Shown here in pieces: positions 8,076-17,844 of a stretch of 28,385 nt of DNA. Every line of letters begins with the position of its first letter. The stretch's first letter is position 1. The notes under the pieces were generated by a model, which did not search any database, was not told the origin of the DNA, and saw nothing but the letters and a program-made list of their open reading frames with translations. The stretch covers positions 1-28,385 of the forward strand of contig CAMLLG010000050.1 of the NCBI GenBank assembly GCA_946480825.1. Reading direction: 5' to 3'. This DNA is from an uncultured Lysobacteraceae bacterium (GTDB lineage Bacteria; Pseudomonadota; Gammaproteobacteria; Xanthomonadales; Xanthomonadaceae). The position numbers were made by a program, and so were the translations under genes.

Positions 8076-9127
8076 TGACGAACTATCTGATCACCGGCGG
8101 CGCAGGATTCATCGGCTGCGCGACGGCCAGGGCGCTGCTGCGCGCCGACCCCGAATGCCGCATCCTCGCGATCGACAATCTGCATCCGCAGGTGCACCCG
8201 ACCCGGATGCGTCCGGCCGATCTCGACGAACGCGTCGAACTGGTCGTCGCCGACATCACCGAAAGCGGAACGTGGGACGAGGTCCTGCCGCGCTTCAAAC
8301 CGGACCATATTCTCCATCTCGCCGCCGAAACCGGCACCGGGCAATCGCTCACCGAATCGACCCGGCACGCGATGGTCAACGTGGTCGGCACGACCCGCAT
8401 GCTCGACGCCTGTTCGTCGTTGTCCGTACTGCCGCGCTCGATCGCGCTGCCCAGCAGCCGCGCGGTGTACGGCGAAGGCGCATGGACGGACGCGCAGGGG
8501 CAAGCGGTCTATCCGGGCCAGCGCGGCCATGCGATGCTCGAAAGCGGCACCTGGGATTTCCCCGGTCTCTCGCCGGCACCGTTCTCCGCCGCGCGTACGG
8601 TGCCGGCGCCGACCAGCGTCTACGGCGCGACGAAGCTCGCCCAGGAGAACATCCTCAAGAGCTGGTGCAATGCGTTCGGGGTCGGCAGCCGCATCCTTCG
8701 CCTGCAGAACGTCTACGGCCCGGGGCAGTCGCTGTTCAATTCCTATACCGGGATACTCTCGCTGTTCTCGCGGCAGGCCAAGGCCGGCGAGACGATCCAG
8801 CTCTACGAAGACGGACGGATGATCCGGGATTTCGTGTTCATCGACGACGTGGCGGACGCATTCGCGCTCGCCGTGACCGGCGCTTCGCTCGATTTCACCA
8901 TCGACATCGGCGCGGGCCGCGGCACCACCATCGCCGAAGCCGCGGAGATCGTCGCGGCCATTTACGGCGCGCCCGCGCCGCAGGTCTGCGGCAAGTTCAG
9001 GGACGGCGACGTGCGCCATGCATGGTGCGATCCCGCCGGCGCGTTCGAAACGCTCGGCTGGCGCGCTCGGGTCGATTATCGGGAAGGCATCGCCCGGCTC
9101 TGCCAGTGGATCGATCGCACCCTATGA
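8075..9127 (+). CDS. NAD-dependent nucleotide-sugar epimerase/dehydratase (possibly dTDP-L-rhamnose 4-epimerase-like)
   Basis: The 350-residue extended short-chain dehydrogenase has the Rossmann motif GGAGFIG at residues 8-14, HLAAETGTGQS at 81-91, and the catalytic YxxxK as Y183-K187 in TSVYGATKLAQE. The GTGQS segment and the PAPTSVYGATK context resemble enzymes annotated as dTDP-L-rhamnose 4-epimerases, which make dTDP-6-deoxy-L-talose, but substrate choice is an inference. A longer upstream extension of the frame lies inside the acyltransferase gene and is rejected; ATG at 8075 gives the standard N-terminus. It overlaps the acyltransferase by one base and the next gene by four (ATGA), so it belongs to one operon supplying an activated sugar for the O-chain. 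Confidence 0.85.
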   Translation: MTNYLITGGAGFIGCATARALLRADPECRILAIDNLHPQVHPTRMRPADLDERVELVVADITESGTWDEVLPRFKPDHILHLAAETGTGQSLTESTRHAMVNVVGTTRMLDACSSLSVLPRSIALPSSRAVYGEGAWTDAQGQAVYPGQRGHAMLESGTWDFPGLSPAPFSAARTVPAPTSVYGATKLAQENILKSWCNAFGVGSRILRLQNVYGPGQSLFNSYTGILSLFSRQAKAGETIQLYEDGRMIRDFVFIDDVADAFALAVTGASLDFTIDIGAGRGTTIAEAAEIVAAIYGAPAPQVCGKFRDGDVRHAWCDPAGAFETLGWRARVDYREGIARLCQWIDRTL

Positions 9128-10080
9128 AATCGCATTCCACGAAATCGCACCCCACGAATACGCCATCCGCACCTTCGCCGGCGAAGTACACGCTGCGCGT
9201 GCAGTCCGTGCTGTACGGCAACGAACCCGACCGGATCGCGCAGACCATCGCCCACCTCGATCGCGCCGTCGATCTGGCGATCTTCAACGGATATCTCGCT
9301 TCGGCGACGCTGGTCTACGGCGACTGCTCGCCGGTGCCGGTATTCACCGCGGATGAGTTCGCGACGCTGGCCGCGCGCTACGCCGCACTCGGCAAGATCG
9401 AGCATCGCCCCTTCGGCGCGAATCTGGGCTCCGCGCGCGGTCACAACACCCTGTTCGCGGACAACGACGCCGATCTGGTGCTGATCATGAATCCCGACGT
9501 GATGATGGCGCCGAACGCCCTGATCGAACTGATCAAGGCGATCAGGATGCCGAAGGTCGGCATGGTGGAAGCCAAGCAGTTGCCGATCGAGCATCCCAAG
9601 GAATTCGATGCCGCGACCGGAGAAACACCGTGGGCGACGACGGCCTGCGCGCTGCTGGACGCCACGCTGATGAAGTCGCTCGACGGATTCGATGCCGACG
9701 CGTTCTTCCTCTACTGCGACGATCTGGATTACTCGTGGCGCGTGCGGCTCGCGGGCTACAAGATCATCTATCAAAGCACGGCCGCGGTTTTCCACGACAA
9801 GCGCCTCGACCGCGACGGCAAGTGGATGGCGGGCGCCGCCGAGCATTATTTTTCGGCCGAAGCGGCGCTGATGCTGGCGCACAAATACTCGCGGCCCGAT
9901 GTCGTCGCCGAGATCCTCGGTTATTTCGAGGGCTCCGGCGTTCCCCATCTCGAAAAGGCCGCGAGCGCATACGCCAGCCGCAAGGCGGAGGGAACGCTGC
10001 CCACCCCGATCGACCCGGACCGCAAGATCGCCTTCTTCGAGAACGGCATCTACGCCAAGCACAGGTATTCGCTGCTATGA
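9124..10080 (+). CDS. Family 2 glycosyltransferase (rhamnosyltransferase-like)
   Basis: The 318-residue protein shows GT2 features: a region around HRPFGANLGSARGHN (94-108), the metal/nucleotide-binding NPDV at 123-126 in place of the usual DxD, and FLYCDDLDYSWRVRLAGY (195-212), where the ED-like acidic pair acts in the acceptor site. This layout is typical of rhamnosyltransferase-type GT2 enzymes of O-antigen loci. The first about 20 residues (MKSHSTKSHPTNTPSAPSP) are low-complexity and probably disordered. The start at 9124 overlaps the epimerase stop by four bases and the stop overlaps the next start by four, indicating translational coupling. Donor and acceptor sugars are unknown. Cytoplasmic, inner-membrane associated. 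Confidence 0.87.
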   Translation: MKSHSTKSHPTNTPSAPSPAKYTLRVQSVLYGNEPDRIAQTIAHLDRAVDLAIFNGYLASATLVYGDCSPVPVFTADEFATLAARYAALGKIEHRPFGANLGSARGHNTLFADNDADLVLIMNPDVMMAPNALIELIKAIRMPKVGMVEAKQLPIEHPKEFDAATGETPWATTACALLDATLMKSLDGFDADAFFLYCDDLDYSWRVRLAGYKIIYQSTAAVFHDKRLDRDGKWMAGAAEHYFSAEAALMLAHKYSRPDVVAEILGYFEGSGVPHLEKAASAYASRKAEGTLPTPIDPDRKIAFFENGIYAKHRYSLL

Positions 10081-11948
10081 CGGAGATCAGCTACGACAAC
10101 CCCTACCAGCCGGACAACGTCTACGGGCATGCGCTGCAACTGATCGGGCGCAACGTCGGCAAGGACAAGGGCGTGCATCTGGACCTGGGTTGCGGTTTCG
10201 GCGCCATCGCCGAGAAGATCCGATCCGAGGTCGGCCTCGAATACGTCGGCGTGGACATGAACGTGCCGGGCCTGGTGTCGCTCAAGGAACGCGGGTTCGA
10301 GTCGCTGTACGCCGACTTCCGCGATGTCCCCGGAACCATCGCCGCGATCGATGCGTTGCTGCAGGGCCGCACGGTCGTCTCCGCATCGCTGCTCGACACC
10401 GCCGAGCATCTCGAATCTCCGGAAAAAGCGCTGGCGATCGCGCGCCATTTCTGCCGGTCGGCCAACGCCCCGCTGATCTGCTCGACGCCGAACGCGGCCC
10501 ATCGCGACATCGGCGCGAAGCTGGTGTTCGGCAGGCTGGATTACACCGTCGAAGGCCTGCTGGACCACACGCATCTGCATTTCTTCACCGAAGACAGCCT
10601 GACGCGCAAGATGCGCGCCTGCGGTTGGCACGAATCCGACCGCATGGACGTGCGCATGGTCGCCAGCGACCAGCACTTCCCCGCGACCCACCCGCTCGTT
10701 TCCACCGCCACCGTGATCGGGGAGATGCTCGGCCGGATCGCCGCGGACGCCAATCCCAACGCGACGACCAACCAGTTCGTGCGCTGTTATCTGATCGGCC
10801 CGGTGATCGAAAACGAGATCGTCGATCACCTCAAGAACCCCACGCAGCAACCGTTCCTCACCGTTCTCACCCGCACCCAGGCGCGCCGGCCGGACACGCT
10901 GCGCGAAACCCTGCTGTGCCTGTCCGCGCAAACGTGCCTCGACTACGAAGTGCTGATCGTCGGCCACAAGGTGTCCGACGAGGCCGGGCAGTCGATCGAG
11001 CGGATCATCGAGGATCAGCACGAGGACATGCGCGCCCGCATCCGCTTCCTCAAGCTCGACCACGGCAACCGGACCGCACCGCTGAATTTCGGCTTCGAGC
11101 ATGCGCGGGGCGATTACGTCGCCATTCTCGACGACGACGATCTGGTGTTCGCGCACTGGGTGGAAGAACTGAAGTCCCTGGCGAAGACATCGCCCGGCCG
11201 GATTCTGCGGGTCACGCCGGTGGCGCAGACCAGCATGTACGTCGATTCCCGCAGCAGCGATTGCCGCGCCACGTTCGCGATCGACGCGCCGCAGCGCAAA
11301 TTCCCCGATCGCTTCGACGCGCTCGAACACCACATGGAGAACAGGACGCCGCCGGTCGCGCTCGCGTTCCCGCGCTCCGCGTTTCACGATCTGGCGATCC
11401 GCTTCGACGAACGGCTCACCACGACCGAGGATTGGGACTACCTGATGCGGGTCGCGAACTTGACCGGGGTCGCCTCATCGCCCGAGATCTGCGCCATCTA
11501 CCGGATGTGGAAGGGCGCCGAGTCCTCCTACACCGTGCACAGCAGCGAGGAGTGGCAGAGGAATCATTACGACATCTGGCGCAAGCTCGACGAACAGCCG
11601 CTGCTGCTGCCCGCCGGATCGCTGTCGCGCATCCGCGAGCTGATGCGGGCCCGGTACGAGATCGCCTCCGACGTCGGACAACGCCCCAACGCCCCGCTGC
11701 CCGAATCGTTCGAGAGCGCGCAGCTCGAGGCGATGCGCCAGAAAGTGCATCTGATGCTCACGTCGAATTCCTGGGCGCTGACCCGACCGCTGCGCTGGTG
11801 TTCGGCCGCCCTGGGCGGCGGCCGCATCCCGCAGCCGCCGCTGTGGCACATGGATTTCGAAGCGCTCAACGATCTCCACGATCGCATGACGAACACCTGG
11901 TCCTGGCGCCTGACCACGCCGCTGCGACGCGCGCGCAACCTGCTTTGA
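10077..11948 (+). CDS. Bifunctional SAM methyltransferase - family 2 glycosyltransferase fusion
   Basis: The 623-residue protein has two catalytic modules. The N-terminal class I methyltransferase has the SAM-binding motif LDLGCGFG at 35-42 and acidic loop VGVDMN at 57-62. The GT2 domain starts near residue 258 (PFLTVLTRTQARRPDTL), with LDDDD at 351-355 as the metal-binding DxD and EDWDY at 451-455 as the catalytic-base region. The C-terminus carries two copies of an SW-x-LT-x-PLR motif (SNSWALTRPLRW near 563-574 and WSWRLTTPLRRAR near 608-620), a tail seen on several surface-polysaccharide glycosyltransferases. The gene is the last of the coupled LPS set (4-base overlap upstream). In ABC-transporter-type O-antigens, terminal methylation can cap the chain and be read by Wzt; such a role is plausible here but inferred. 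Confidence 0.87.
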   Translation: MTEISYDNPYQPDNVYGHALQLIGRNVGKDKGVHLDLGCGFGAIAEKIRSEVGLEYVGVDMNVPGLVSLKERGFESLYADFRDVPGTIAAIDALLQGRTVVSASLLDTAEHLESPEKALAIARHFCRSANAPLICSTPNAAHRDIGAKLVFGRLDYTVEGLLDHTHLHFFTEDSLTRKMRACGWHESDRMDVRMVASDQHFPATHPLVSTATVIGEMLGRIAADANPNATTNQFVRCYLIGPVIENEIVDHLKNPTQQPFLTVLTRTQARRPDTLRETLLCLSAQTCLDYEVLIVGHKVSDEAGQSIERIIEDQHEDMRARIRFLKLDHGNRTAPLNFGFEHARGDYVAILDDDDLVFAHWVEELKSLAKTSPGRILRVTPVAQTSMYVDSRSSDCRATFAIDAPQRKFPDRFDALEHHMENRTPPVALAFPRSAFHDLAIRFDERLTTTEDWDYLMRVANLTGVASSPEICAIYRMWKGAESSYTVHSSEEWQRNHYDIWRKLDEQPLLLPAGSLSRIRELMRARYEIASDVGQRPNAPLPESFESAQLEAMRQKVHLMLTSNSWALTRPLRWCSAALGGGRIPQPPLWHMDFEALNDLHDRMTNTWSWRLTTPLRRARNLL

Positions 11949-11973
11949 CACCACGCAACCGGAGAATCGCCGC

Positions 11974-12456
11974 ATGAGGAAATATCTGACTCCCGCTCTG
12001 CTGGCCGCCGTTCTGGCCACCGCCTGCACGCGTCCCGCGACACCGACCGAAGAGACCGCCGCCCCGCCCGCGGACACCGCAACCGCGCCTGCGCAGCCGG
12101 CCGCGACCGAAACCGCGCCACCCGCGGCCGAGGCCCGGTTCGTGTTCGACGTGCAGATCGGCAACGCGCTCACGCCCGAAGGCACGCTGGCGGCGGCCCT
12201 CACCGACTTCGCCCTCGCCGACACCATCCACGTCGCGGTGACCATGCACGGAGACGGCAATGGCGGCATCCGCGCCGAACTGCGCGACGGCCAGGATGCG
12301 TCGGTCGAGATCCAGTCGACCGATGTCTCGGGCGATTCGGACGCGTCCTACATGCTGTCGTTCCCGCCGGGGGGCCCGCGCAGCGCGGGCCCGCACCGCA
12401 TCCTGATCCTGCTGGACGACAAGCCGGTCTGGGAAAAGCCGCTGACCCTGAAGTGA
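11974..12456 (+). CDS. Small predicted lipoprotein of unknown function in the LPS locus
   Basis: The 160-residue product begins MRKYLTPALLAAVLATACT, a lipoprotein signal with lipobox ATAC. A Pro/Thr/Ala-rich linker follows (TPTEETAAPPADTATAPAQ region, residues about 22-52), then a roughly 100-residue globular part with beta-rich character (FVFDVQIGNAL, DTIHVAVTMHG, HRILILLDDKPVWEKPLTLK). I do not recognise the family. It lies 25 bases after the methyltransferase-GT2 gene with a GGAG ribosome-binding site, so it is probably co-transcribed with the LPS genes. Only three bases separate its stop from the convergent wzt stop. A role in envelope or LPS handling is suggested by position only. Confidence 0.75.
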   Translation: MRKYLTPALLAAVLATACTRPATPTEETAAPPADTATAPAQPAATETAPPAAEARFVFDVQIGNALTPEGTLAAALTDFALADTIHVAVTMHGDGNGGIRAELRDGQDASVEIQSTDVSGDSDASYMLSFPPGGPRSAGPHRILILLDDKPVWEKPLTLK

Positions 12457-12459
12457 TCG

Positions 12460-13848
12460 TCAGTCATCGCGCTCGGCCGCAGGGCCGAGCCTGATGTCGC
12501 GCATCGGAATGCCGACCAGACCGGTCGGCACCATGCGCGAATGACTGATCAGGATCATCGCATCGTGCAGCCAGTGCAGGATGCGATGATCCTGCTGCGT
12601 TCCCTGCGCGACCGCGGCCGTCACCGCGTATTCGCCGGCCGGCAGGATCGGCATGCGGAACGCGAACTCCGCTGACCACCGTTCGCCGTCATCGACCCGC
12701 TTCGGGCTGTCGGCGAAGGTCATGTACGTGTTGTCGCCGAACAGCGCCTGCCCGCGCCTGTCCTTGAGGAAGAATCCGACGATCACGTCGGACAGATCGC
12801 GCAGCGCCGTGAATTCGACCCTCACCACCACCGATTCGCCACCGCTGAAATCGATCGCGGGCCGTCCGGCCGCGTCGAGGATGCAGACGCGCTCGATGCG
12901 CGCGCCGCCTTCGCCGAAGCCTTCCTTCGGCGCATGATCGAGAACGATCGACACCGGACTCCACTGCGCCTGTTTCCCGTCGACGCCGTGCTCGACGACG
13001 GACGCCGGCGGCGTTGACGTCGGCGACGAGCCGGTCGCCGCAGGCTGCTCTTCGCGCGCTTCGGAAACGGTACCCGTATACATGGCTTCCAGATAACGCT
13101 TGGCGATGGCGTCCGGCGACCCGTCGGCGACGACGCGCCCGCGTTCGAGCCAGATCGCGCGATCGCACAGCGCCTTCACCGCGCCCATGTCGTGACTCAC
13201 GAACAACAGCGACCCGCCGGCCTTGCGGAAATCCGAGAGGAAGCGCATGCATTTCTGCACGAAGTAGGCATCGCCGACCGCGAGCGCTTCGTCGATGATC
13301 AGGACGTCGGCATCGACGTTCGCCACCACCGAGAACGCCAGGCGCATGAACATGCCGCTGGAATAGGTGCTGAGCGGACGATCGATGTAGTCGCCGATGT
13401 CCGCGAATTCCACGACCTTCGCGATGCGCTCGTCGATCTGTTCCCGGGTCAGGCCGTAGATCTGCATGCACAGCCGGGCGTTTTCGATGCCGTTGAACTC
13501 GGGGTTGAAGCCGGCGCCGAGTTCGAGCAACGCCGCGACCCGCCCCCGGATCTCGACCTCGCCCGAGGTCGGCGACATCGTGCCGGCGAGAATCTGCAGC
13601 AGCGTGGATTTGCCCGATCCGTTCCTGCCGACGATCGCGACCGTCTCTCCGCACCGCATCTCGAAACCGACCTCCGTCAACGCGGGAAAGTCGGCATGCC
13701 GGCCCCGTTCGTCTCCGAACAGCATCTGCAGGAGCCGGTCGATCGGGCGTTCGTAGATGCGATAGATCTTGGTCAGCCCCGCCACGCGCAGCATCGGCGC
13801 TTCGATCGACGGACTCGCGGAGGTCGGCATCTCGGATTCAGAGGACAT
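12460..13848 (-). CDS. wzt: O-antigen ABC exporter ATP-binding protein with Wzt C-terminal domain
   Basis: The 462-residue protein has a full ABC nucleotide-binding domain: Walker A GRNGSGKS at 74-81, signature YSSGMFMRL at 162-170, Walker B VLIIDEALA at 182-190 and switch His219 in FVSHD. Residues from about 290 to 462 form an extra C-terminal domain, as in Wzt proteins of the O8/O9a type, where it recognises the modified non-reducing end of the O-chain before export. The start ATG at 13848 overlaps the wzm stop by 11 bases and is preferred over an in-frame ATG 22 codons upstream that lies deeper in wzm. It energises transport of undecaprenyl-linked O-antigen across the inner membrane with Wzm. 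Confidence 0.93.
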   Translation of the reverse strand: MSSESEMPTSASPSIEAPMLRVAGLTKIYRIYERPIDRLLQMLFGDERGRHADFPALTEVGFEMRCGETVAIVGRNGSGKSTLLQILAGTMSPTSGEVEIRGRVAALLELGAGFNPEFNGIENARLCMQIYGLTREQIDERIAKVVEFADIGDYIDRPLSTYSSGMFMRLAFSVVANVDADVLIIDEALAVGDAYFVQKCMRFLSDFRKAGGSLLFVSHDMGAVKALCDRAIWLERGRVVADGSPDAIAKRYLEAMYTGTVSEAREEQPAATGSSPTSTPPASVVEHGVDGKQAQWSPVSIVLDHAPKEGFGEGGARIERVCILDAAGRPAIDFSGGESVVVRVEFTALRDLSDVIVGFFLKDRRGQALFGDNTYMTFADSPKRVDDGERWSAEFAFRMPILPAGEYAVTAAVAQGTQQDHRILHWLHDAMILISHSRMVPTGLVGIPMRDIRLGPAAERDD

Positions 13849-14629
13849 CGGCGAATCCTCCGCGCAGACGCGAGAAGACCCAGCCGCCGAGCAGAAGGCC
13901 GATGGCGGACGCACAGACGTAGCCGACCAGCAGCCAGCCCAATTCCCCGCTCAACGGAAGCCCGATGGCGGCATGCATCAGCTCCACCGCCGGAGTCAGC
14001 GGGTTGAGCCACATCGCGGCGCGAACGCCCTCGGGCAACAGCGACAGCGGATAGAACACCGGCGCGAAGAACAACAGCAGCGAGGTCGCCAACGGCACGA
14101 CATGGTTCAGATCGCGGACGTACACCGCGAGTGCGGACAACATCCAGACGAGCCCCACCGCGAGCAGCAGGAGCGGCAGCATCGCGAGCGGCATGAGCAG
14201 GAACACCCACGGCAGATCGCTGCCGCCCACGAGCAGGAACGCCGCCAGGATCGCCATGTTGATCAGCAGATGCACGAAAGCGGTGATGCACAGCGCGAGC
14301 GATTGGATCTCGAGCGGGAAGACCACGCGCTTCACGTAATTGGGATTCGCGACGATGCTGCCGACGCCCTGATTGAGGCATTCGGAGAAGAAATTCGCGA
14401 CGATCAGGCCGCTGAAGAGAATCGCGTGCAGCGGCACGCCGCTGTCGTCCGGCCACCGGCTCCTGAAGACCAGTCCGAACAGGAACCAGTACGCCAGCAG
14501 CAACAGCAGGGGCTGCAGCACCGCCCAGGCGAAACCGAACACGGAAGTCCTGTAGCGTTGCGCGAGCTGGCGGGCGACCAGCCTGAAAAGCAGCACGCGG
14601 TAAGCCCGGACATCGGGGATCGCCTTCAT
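13838..14629 (-). CDS. wzm: O-antigen ABC exporter permease
   Basis: The 263-residue protein has about six hydrophobic helices and the ABC-2 transporter pattern, including QLAQRYRTSVFGFAWAVLQP near the N-terminus, PNYVKRVVFPLE, and the C-terminal FYPLSLLPEGVRAAMWLNPLTP. Length matches the family (about 260). It forms the membrane channel that moves O-polysaccharide to the periplasm, with Wzt as ATPase. It starts 16 bases after the metB-like gene stop on the same strand, so it may be read through from the sulfur-amino-acid genes, and it overlaps wzt by 11 bases. Position next to metB matches the known arrangement of Xanthomonas LPS loci. Confidence 0.94.
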   Translation of the reverse strand: MKAIPDVRAYRVLLFRLVARQLAQRYRTSVFGFAWAVLQPLLLLLAYWFLFGLVFRSRWPDDSGVPLHAILFSGLIVANFFSECLNQGVGSIVANPNYVKRVVFPLEIQSLALCITAFVHLLINMAILAAFLLVGGSDLPWVFLLMPLAMLPLLLLAVGLVWMLSALAVYVRDLNHVVPLATSLLLFFAPVFYPLSLLPEGVRAAMWLNPLTPAVELMHAAIGLPLSGELGWLLVGYVCASAIGLLLGGWVFSRLRGGFADVL

Positions 14630-14645
14630 GCCTCGGTCCGCACGC

Positions 14646-15833
14646 TCACGCGAGCAGCGCGTCCGACAGATCGCGCCGCAGATCCTCCAGCGTCTCCACG
14701 CCCACGCTGAGCCGTACCAGATCGTCGTGGATGCCGAGCGCGGCGCGGCGTTCCACCGGCACCGAAGCGTGGGTCATCACCGCGGGATGATTCACCAGGC
14801 TTTCCACGCCGCCCAGCGATTCGGCCAGCGTGAACAGACGGGTACGCTCGCAGAAGCGCTGCGCGCCCGCGTAGCCGCCCTTCACGCGGATCGAGACGAT
14901 GCCGCCGAAGCCGTCCATCTGGCGCGCGGCGAGCGCATGCTGCGGGTGATTCTTCAGGCCCGGATAGATCACCTGTTCGATCCCCGGATGGGTCTGCAGC
15001 CATTCGGCCAGCGCCAGCGCGTTCGCGCAGTGCGCCTGCATCCGCAGATGCAGGGTCTTCAGCCCGCGCAGCGCGAGGAAGCTGTCGAAGGGCCCCTGCA
15101 CCGCGCCGACGGAGTTCTGCAGGAACGCCATCTTCTCGGCGAGCTCGGCGTCGTCGCCGACCACCGCCATCCCGCCGACCATGTCGGAGTGGCCGTTGAG
15201 ATATTTGGTGGCCGAGTGCATCACGATGTCGGCGCCGTGTTCCAGCGGGCGCTGCAGGATCGGCGAGGCGAAGGTGTTGTCGGCCACCATCAGCAGGCCG
15301 TGGCGCTTCGCGACCGCGCTGACCGCCTGCAGATCGACGATCTTCAGCATCGGGTTGGTCGGGGTTTCGACCCAGACCATGCGGGTGTTCGGCCGGATCG
15401 CGGCTTCGAACGCGGTCGGGTCGGTCAGGTCGACGAAGCTGAAATCCAGCCCCGCGGTGCGCCGGCGCACGCGCTCGAACAGGCGGAAGGTGCCGCCGTA
15501 GACGTCGTCCATGCAGACGACGTGGCTGCCGGTGTCCAGCAGTTCCAGGATCGTCGAGGTGGCCGCCAGACCGGAGGCGAAGGCGAAGCCGCGACTGCCG
15601 CCTTCGAGGCCGGCGACGCAGCGCTCGTAGGCGAAGCGGGTCGGATTGTGGGTGCGCGAATACTCGAAGCCCTGATGCACGCCCGGGCTGCTCTGGGCAT
15701 AGGTCGAGGTGGCGTAGATCGGCGGCATCACCGCCCCGGTGGTCGGGTCCGGGGCCTGGCCGGCATGGATGGCCAGGGTGCCGAGGCCCCACTCGCCGGC
15801 GGCGTCTGCATGGTCGGAACGTTCGGACTGCAT
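14646..15833 (-). CDS. metB: Cystathionine gamma-synthase/gamma-lyase family PLP enzyme
   Basis: The 395-residue protein is a Cys/Met-metabolism PLP enzyme. It has EYSRTHNPTR (58-67, contacting PLP phosphate of the partner subunit), FASGLAAT (85-92), and the Schiff-base lysine as K210 in SATKYLNGHSD. Family members act as cystathionine gamma-synthase, gamma-lyase or beta-lyase and cannot be separated safely by eye. The neighbouring cystathionine beta-synthase gene favours a gamma-lyase role in reverse transsulfuration, while xanthomonad literature calls the locus marker metB. The start at 15833 has an AAGGAG site nine bases upstream. It is the right-hand border of the LPS locus. Confidence 0.9.
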   Translation of the reverse strand: MQSERSDHADAAGEWGLGTLAIHAGQAPDPTTGAVMPPIYATSTYAQSSPGVHQGFEYSRTHNPTRFAYERCVAGLEGGSRGFAFASGLAATSTILELLDTGSHVVCMDDVYGGTFRLFERVRRRTAGLDFSFVDLTDPTAFEAAIRPNTRMVWVETPTNPMLKIVDLQAVSAVAKRHGLLMVADNTFASPILQRPLEHGADIVMHSATKYLNGHSDMVGGMAVVGDDAELAEKMAFLQNSVGAVQGPFDSFLALRGLKTLHLRMQAHCANALALAEWLQTHPGIEQVIYPGLKNHPQHALAARQMDGFGGIVSIRVKGGYAGAQRFCERTRLFTLAESLGGVESLVNHPAVMTHASVPVERRAALGIHDDLVRLSVGVETLEDLRRDLSDALLA

Positions 15834-15903
15834 CGGGGCCTGCTCCTTGAAAAGACCGCGGATTTTATCACCCGGCCCCGGAGCCCCGGCGGGGCCTGCG
15901 ACG

Positions 15904-17304
<1,401 letters not shown>

Positions 17305-17336
17305 GCCGGCGCCAGCGCGAAGAGTGGAAAGGCCGG

Positions 17337-17365
17337 ATTATCGCATCGCCGTCGCCGCGGGCGAA
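17337..17365 (-). promoter_or_regulatory. Candidate promoter of the transsulfuration operon
   Basis: On the minus strand, GATAAT (17342-17337) is preceded at 17 bp by TTCGCC (17365-17360). It would start transcription about 35 bases before the cystathionine beta-synthase ATG at 17304. The -10 is good, the -35 only partial. Confidence 0.4.
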
Positions 17366-17386
17366 CAAGCCGCGCGTATCGCTGTG

Positions 17387-17425
17387 CGGACGGCGGCGGG
17401 CCGACGAGGATGCCGCCGCCGTCCG
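17387..17425. repeat. 13-bp perfect inverted repeat between the DUF465 and cystathionine beta-synthase genes
   Basis: CGGACGGCGGCGG (17387-17399) pairs perfectly with 17413-17425 around a 13-base loop. It follows the DUF465 stop on the minus strand, together with a GGCCGG-rich palindrome at about 17437-17453. No T-run follows, so it is a possible factor-dependent terminator or RNA-stabilising hairpin rather than an intrinsic terminator. Confidence 0.6.
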
Positions 17426-17458
17426 TGGACACCTCAGCCGGCCGGGCCGGCCGGAGGG

Positions 17459-17677
17459 TCAGTGTTGCAGTTGGTCGTACATCCGGGTGAGGCGATCCTT
17501 CGCGGCCAGTTTCTCGCGCTTCATCCGGGTCAGGCGGGTGTCGTCCACCGGCAGGACACCGAGTTCGGCATCGAGCACTTGCTTGTCCAGTTCCTTGTGG
17601 CGGTGGTAGAGCTGACGGAATTCGGTATTCGCCTTCAACAGCGCTTCGACTTCGGCCTGGGGTTGCCCTTCGAACAT
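17459..17677 (-). CDS. YdcH family small protein (DUF465)
   Basis: The 72-residue product (MFEGQPQAEVEALL) is almost entirely helical and charged. It contains the family signature around FRQLYHRHKELDKQV and ends in KREKLAAKDRLTRMYDQL. Length fits YdcH/DUF465 proteins, which form helical hairpins of unknown function. The start at 17677 is fixed by a strong AGGAGG ribosome-binding site five bases upstream; longer in-frame extensions to 18028 have no protein character. It stands alone between hairpins. Confidence 0.9.
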   Translation of the reverse strand: MFEGQPQAEVEALLKANTEFRQLYHRHKELDKQVLDAELGVLPVDDTRLTRMKREKLAAKDRLTRMYDQLQH

Positions 17678-17810
17678 GGATTCCTCCTCACAGCACGATG
17701 ATCGGCCAAGCCGGAACGGCCTGGCCTCGGGTTGGGACAGATGTTGTCGGGCGCGCGCATGCGGCACGCACGACGGTGCGACGCGGGAGCGCGACGCGTT
17801 GGCGGAACAA

Positions 17811-17844
17811 ACGAAAACGCCCCGGCCGGACACGGCACGGGGCG
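17811..17844 (-). terminator. Intrinsic terminator (minus strand)
   Basis: On the minus strand a 7-bp CGCCCCG/CGGGGCG stem (17844-17838 with 17824-17818), extended by an inner GCC/GGC stem, is followed by TTTTCGTTT. It is about 350 bases beyond the last upstream gene (stop at 18191), so it may end a separate transcript. Confidence 0.7.

Noticed and set aside
12369..12490. Two GC-rich hairpins in the facing 3' ends of the lipoprotein and wzt genes as terminators
   Set aside because: Both lie inside coding sequence and neither is followed by a T-run on the relevant strand, so intrinsic termination is not supported.
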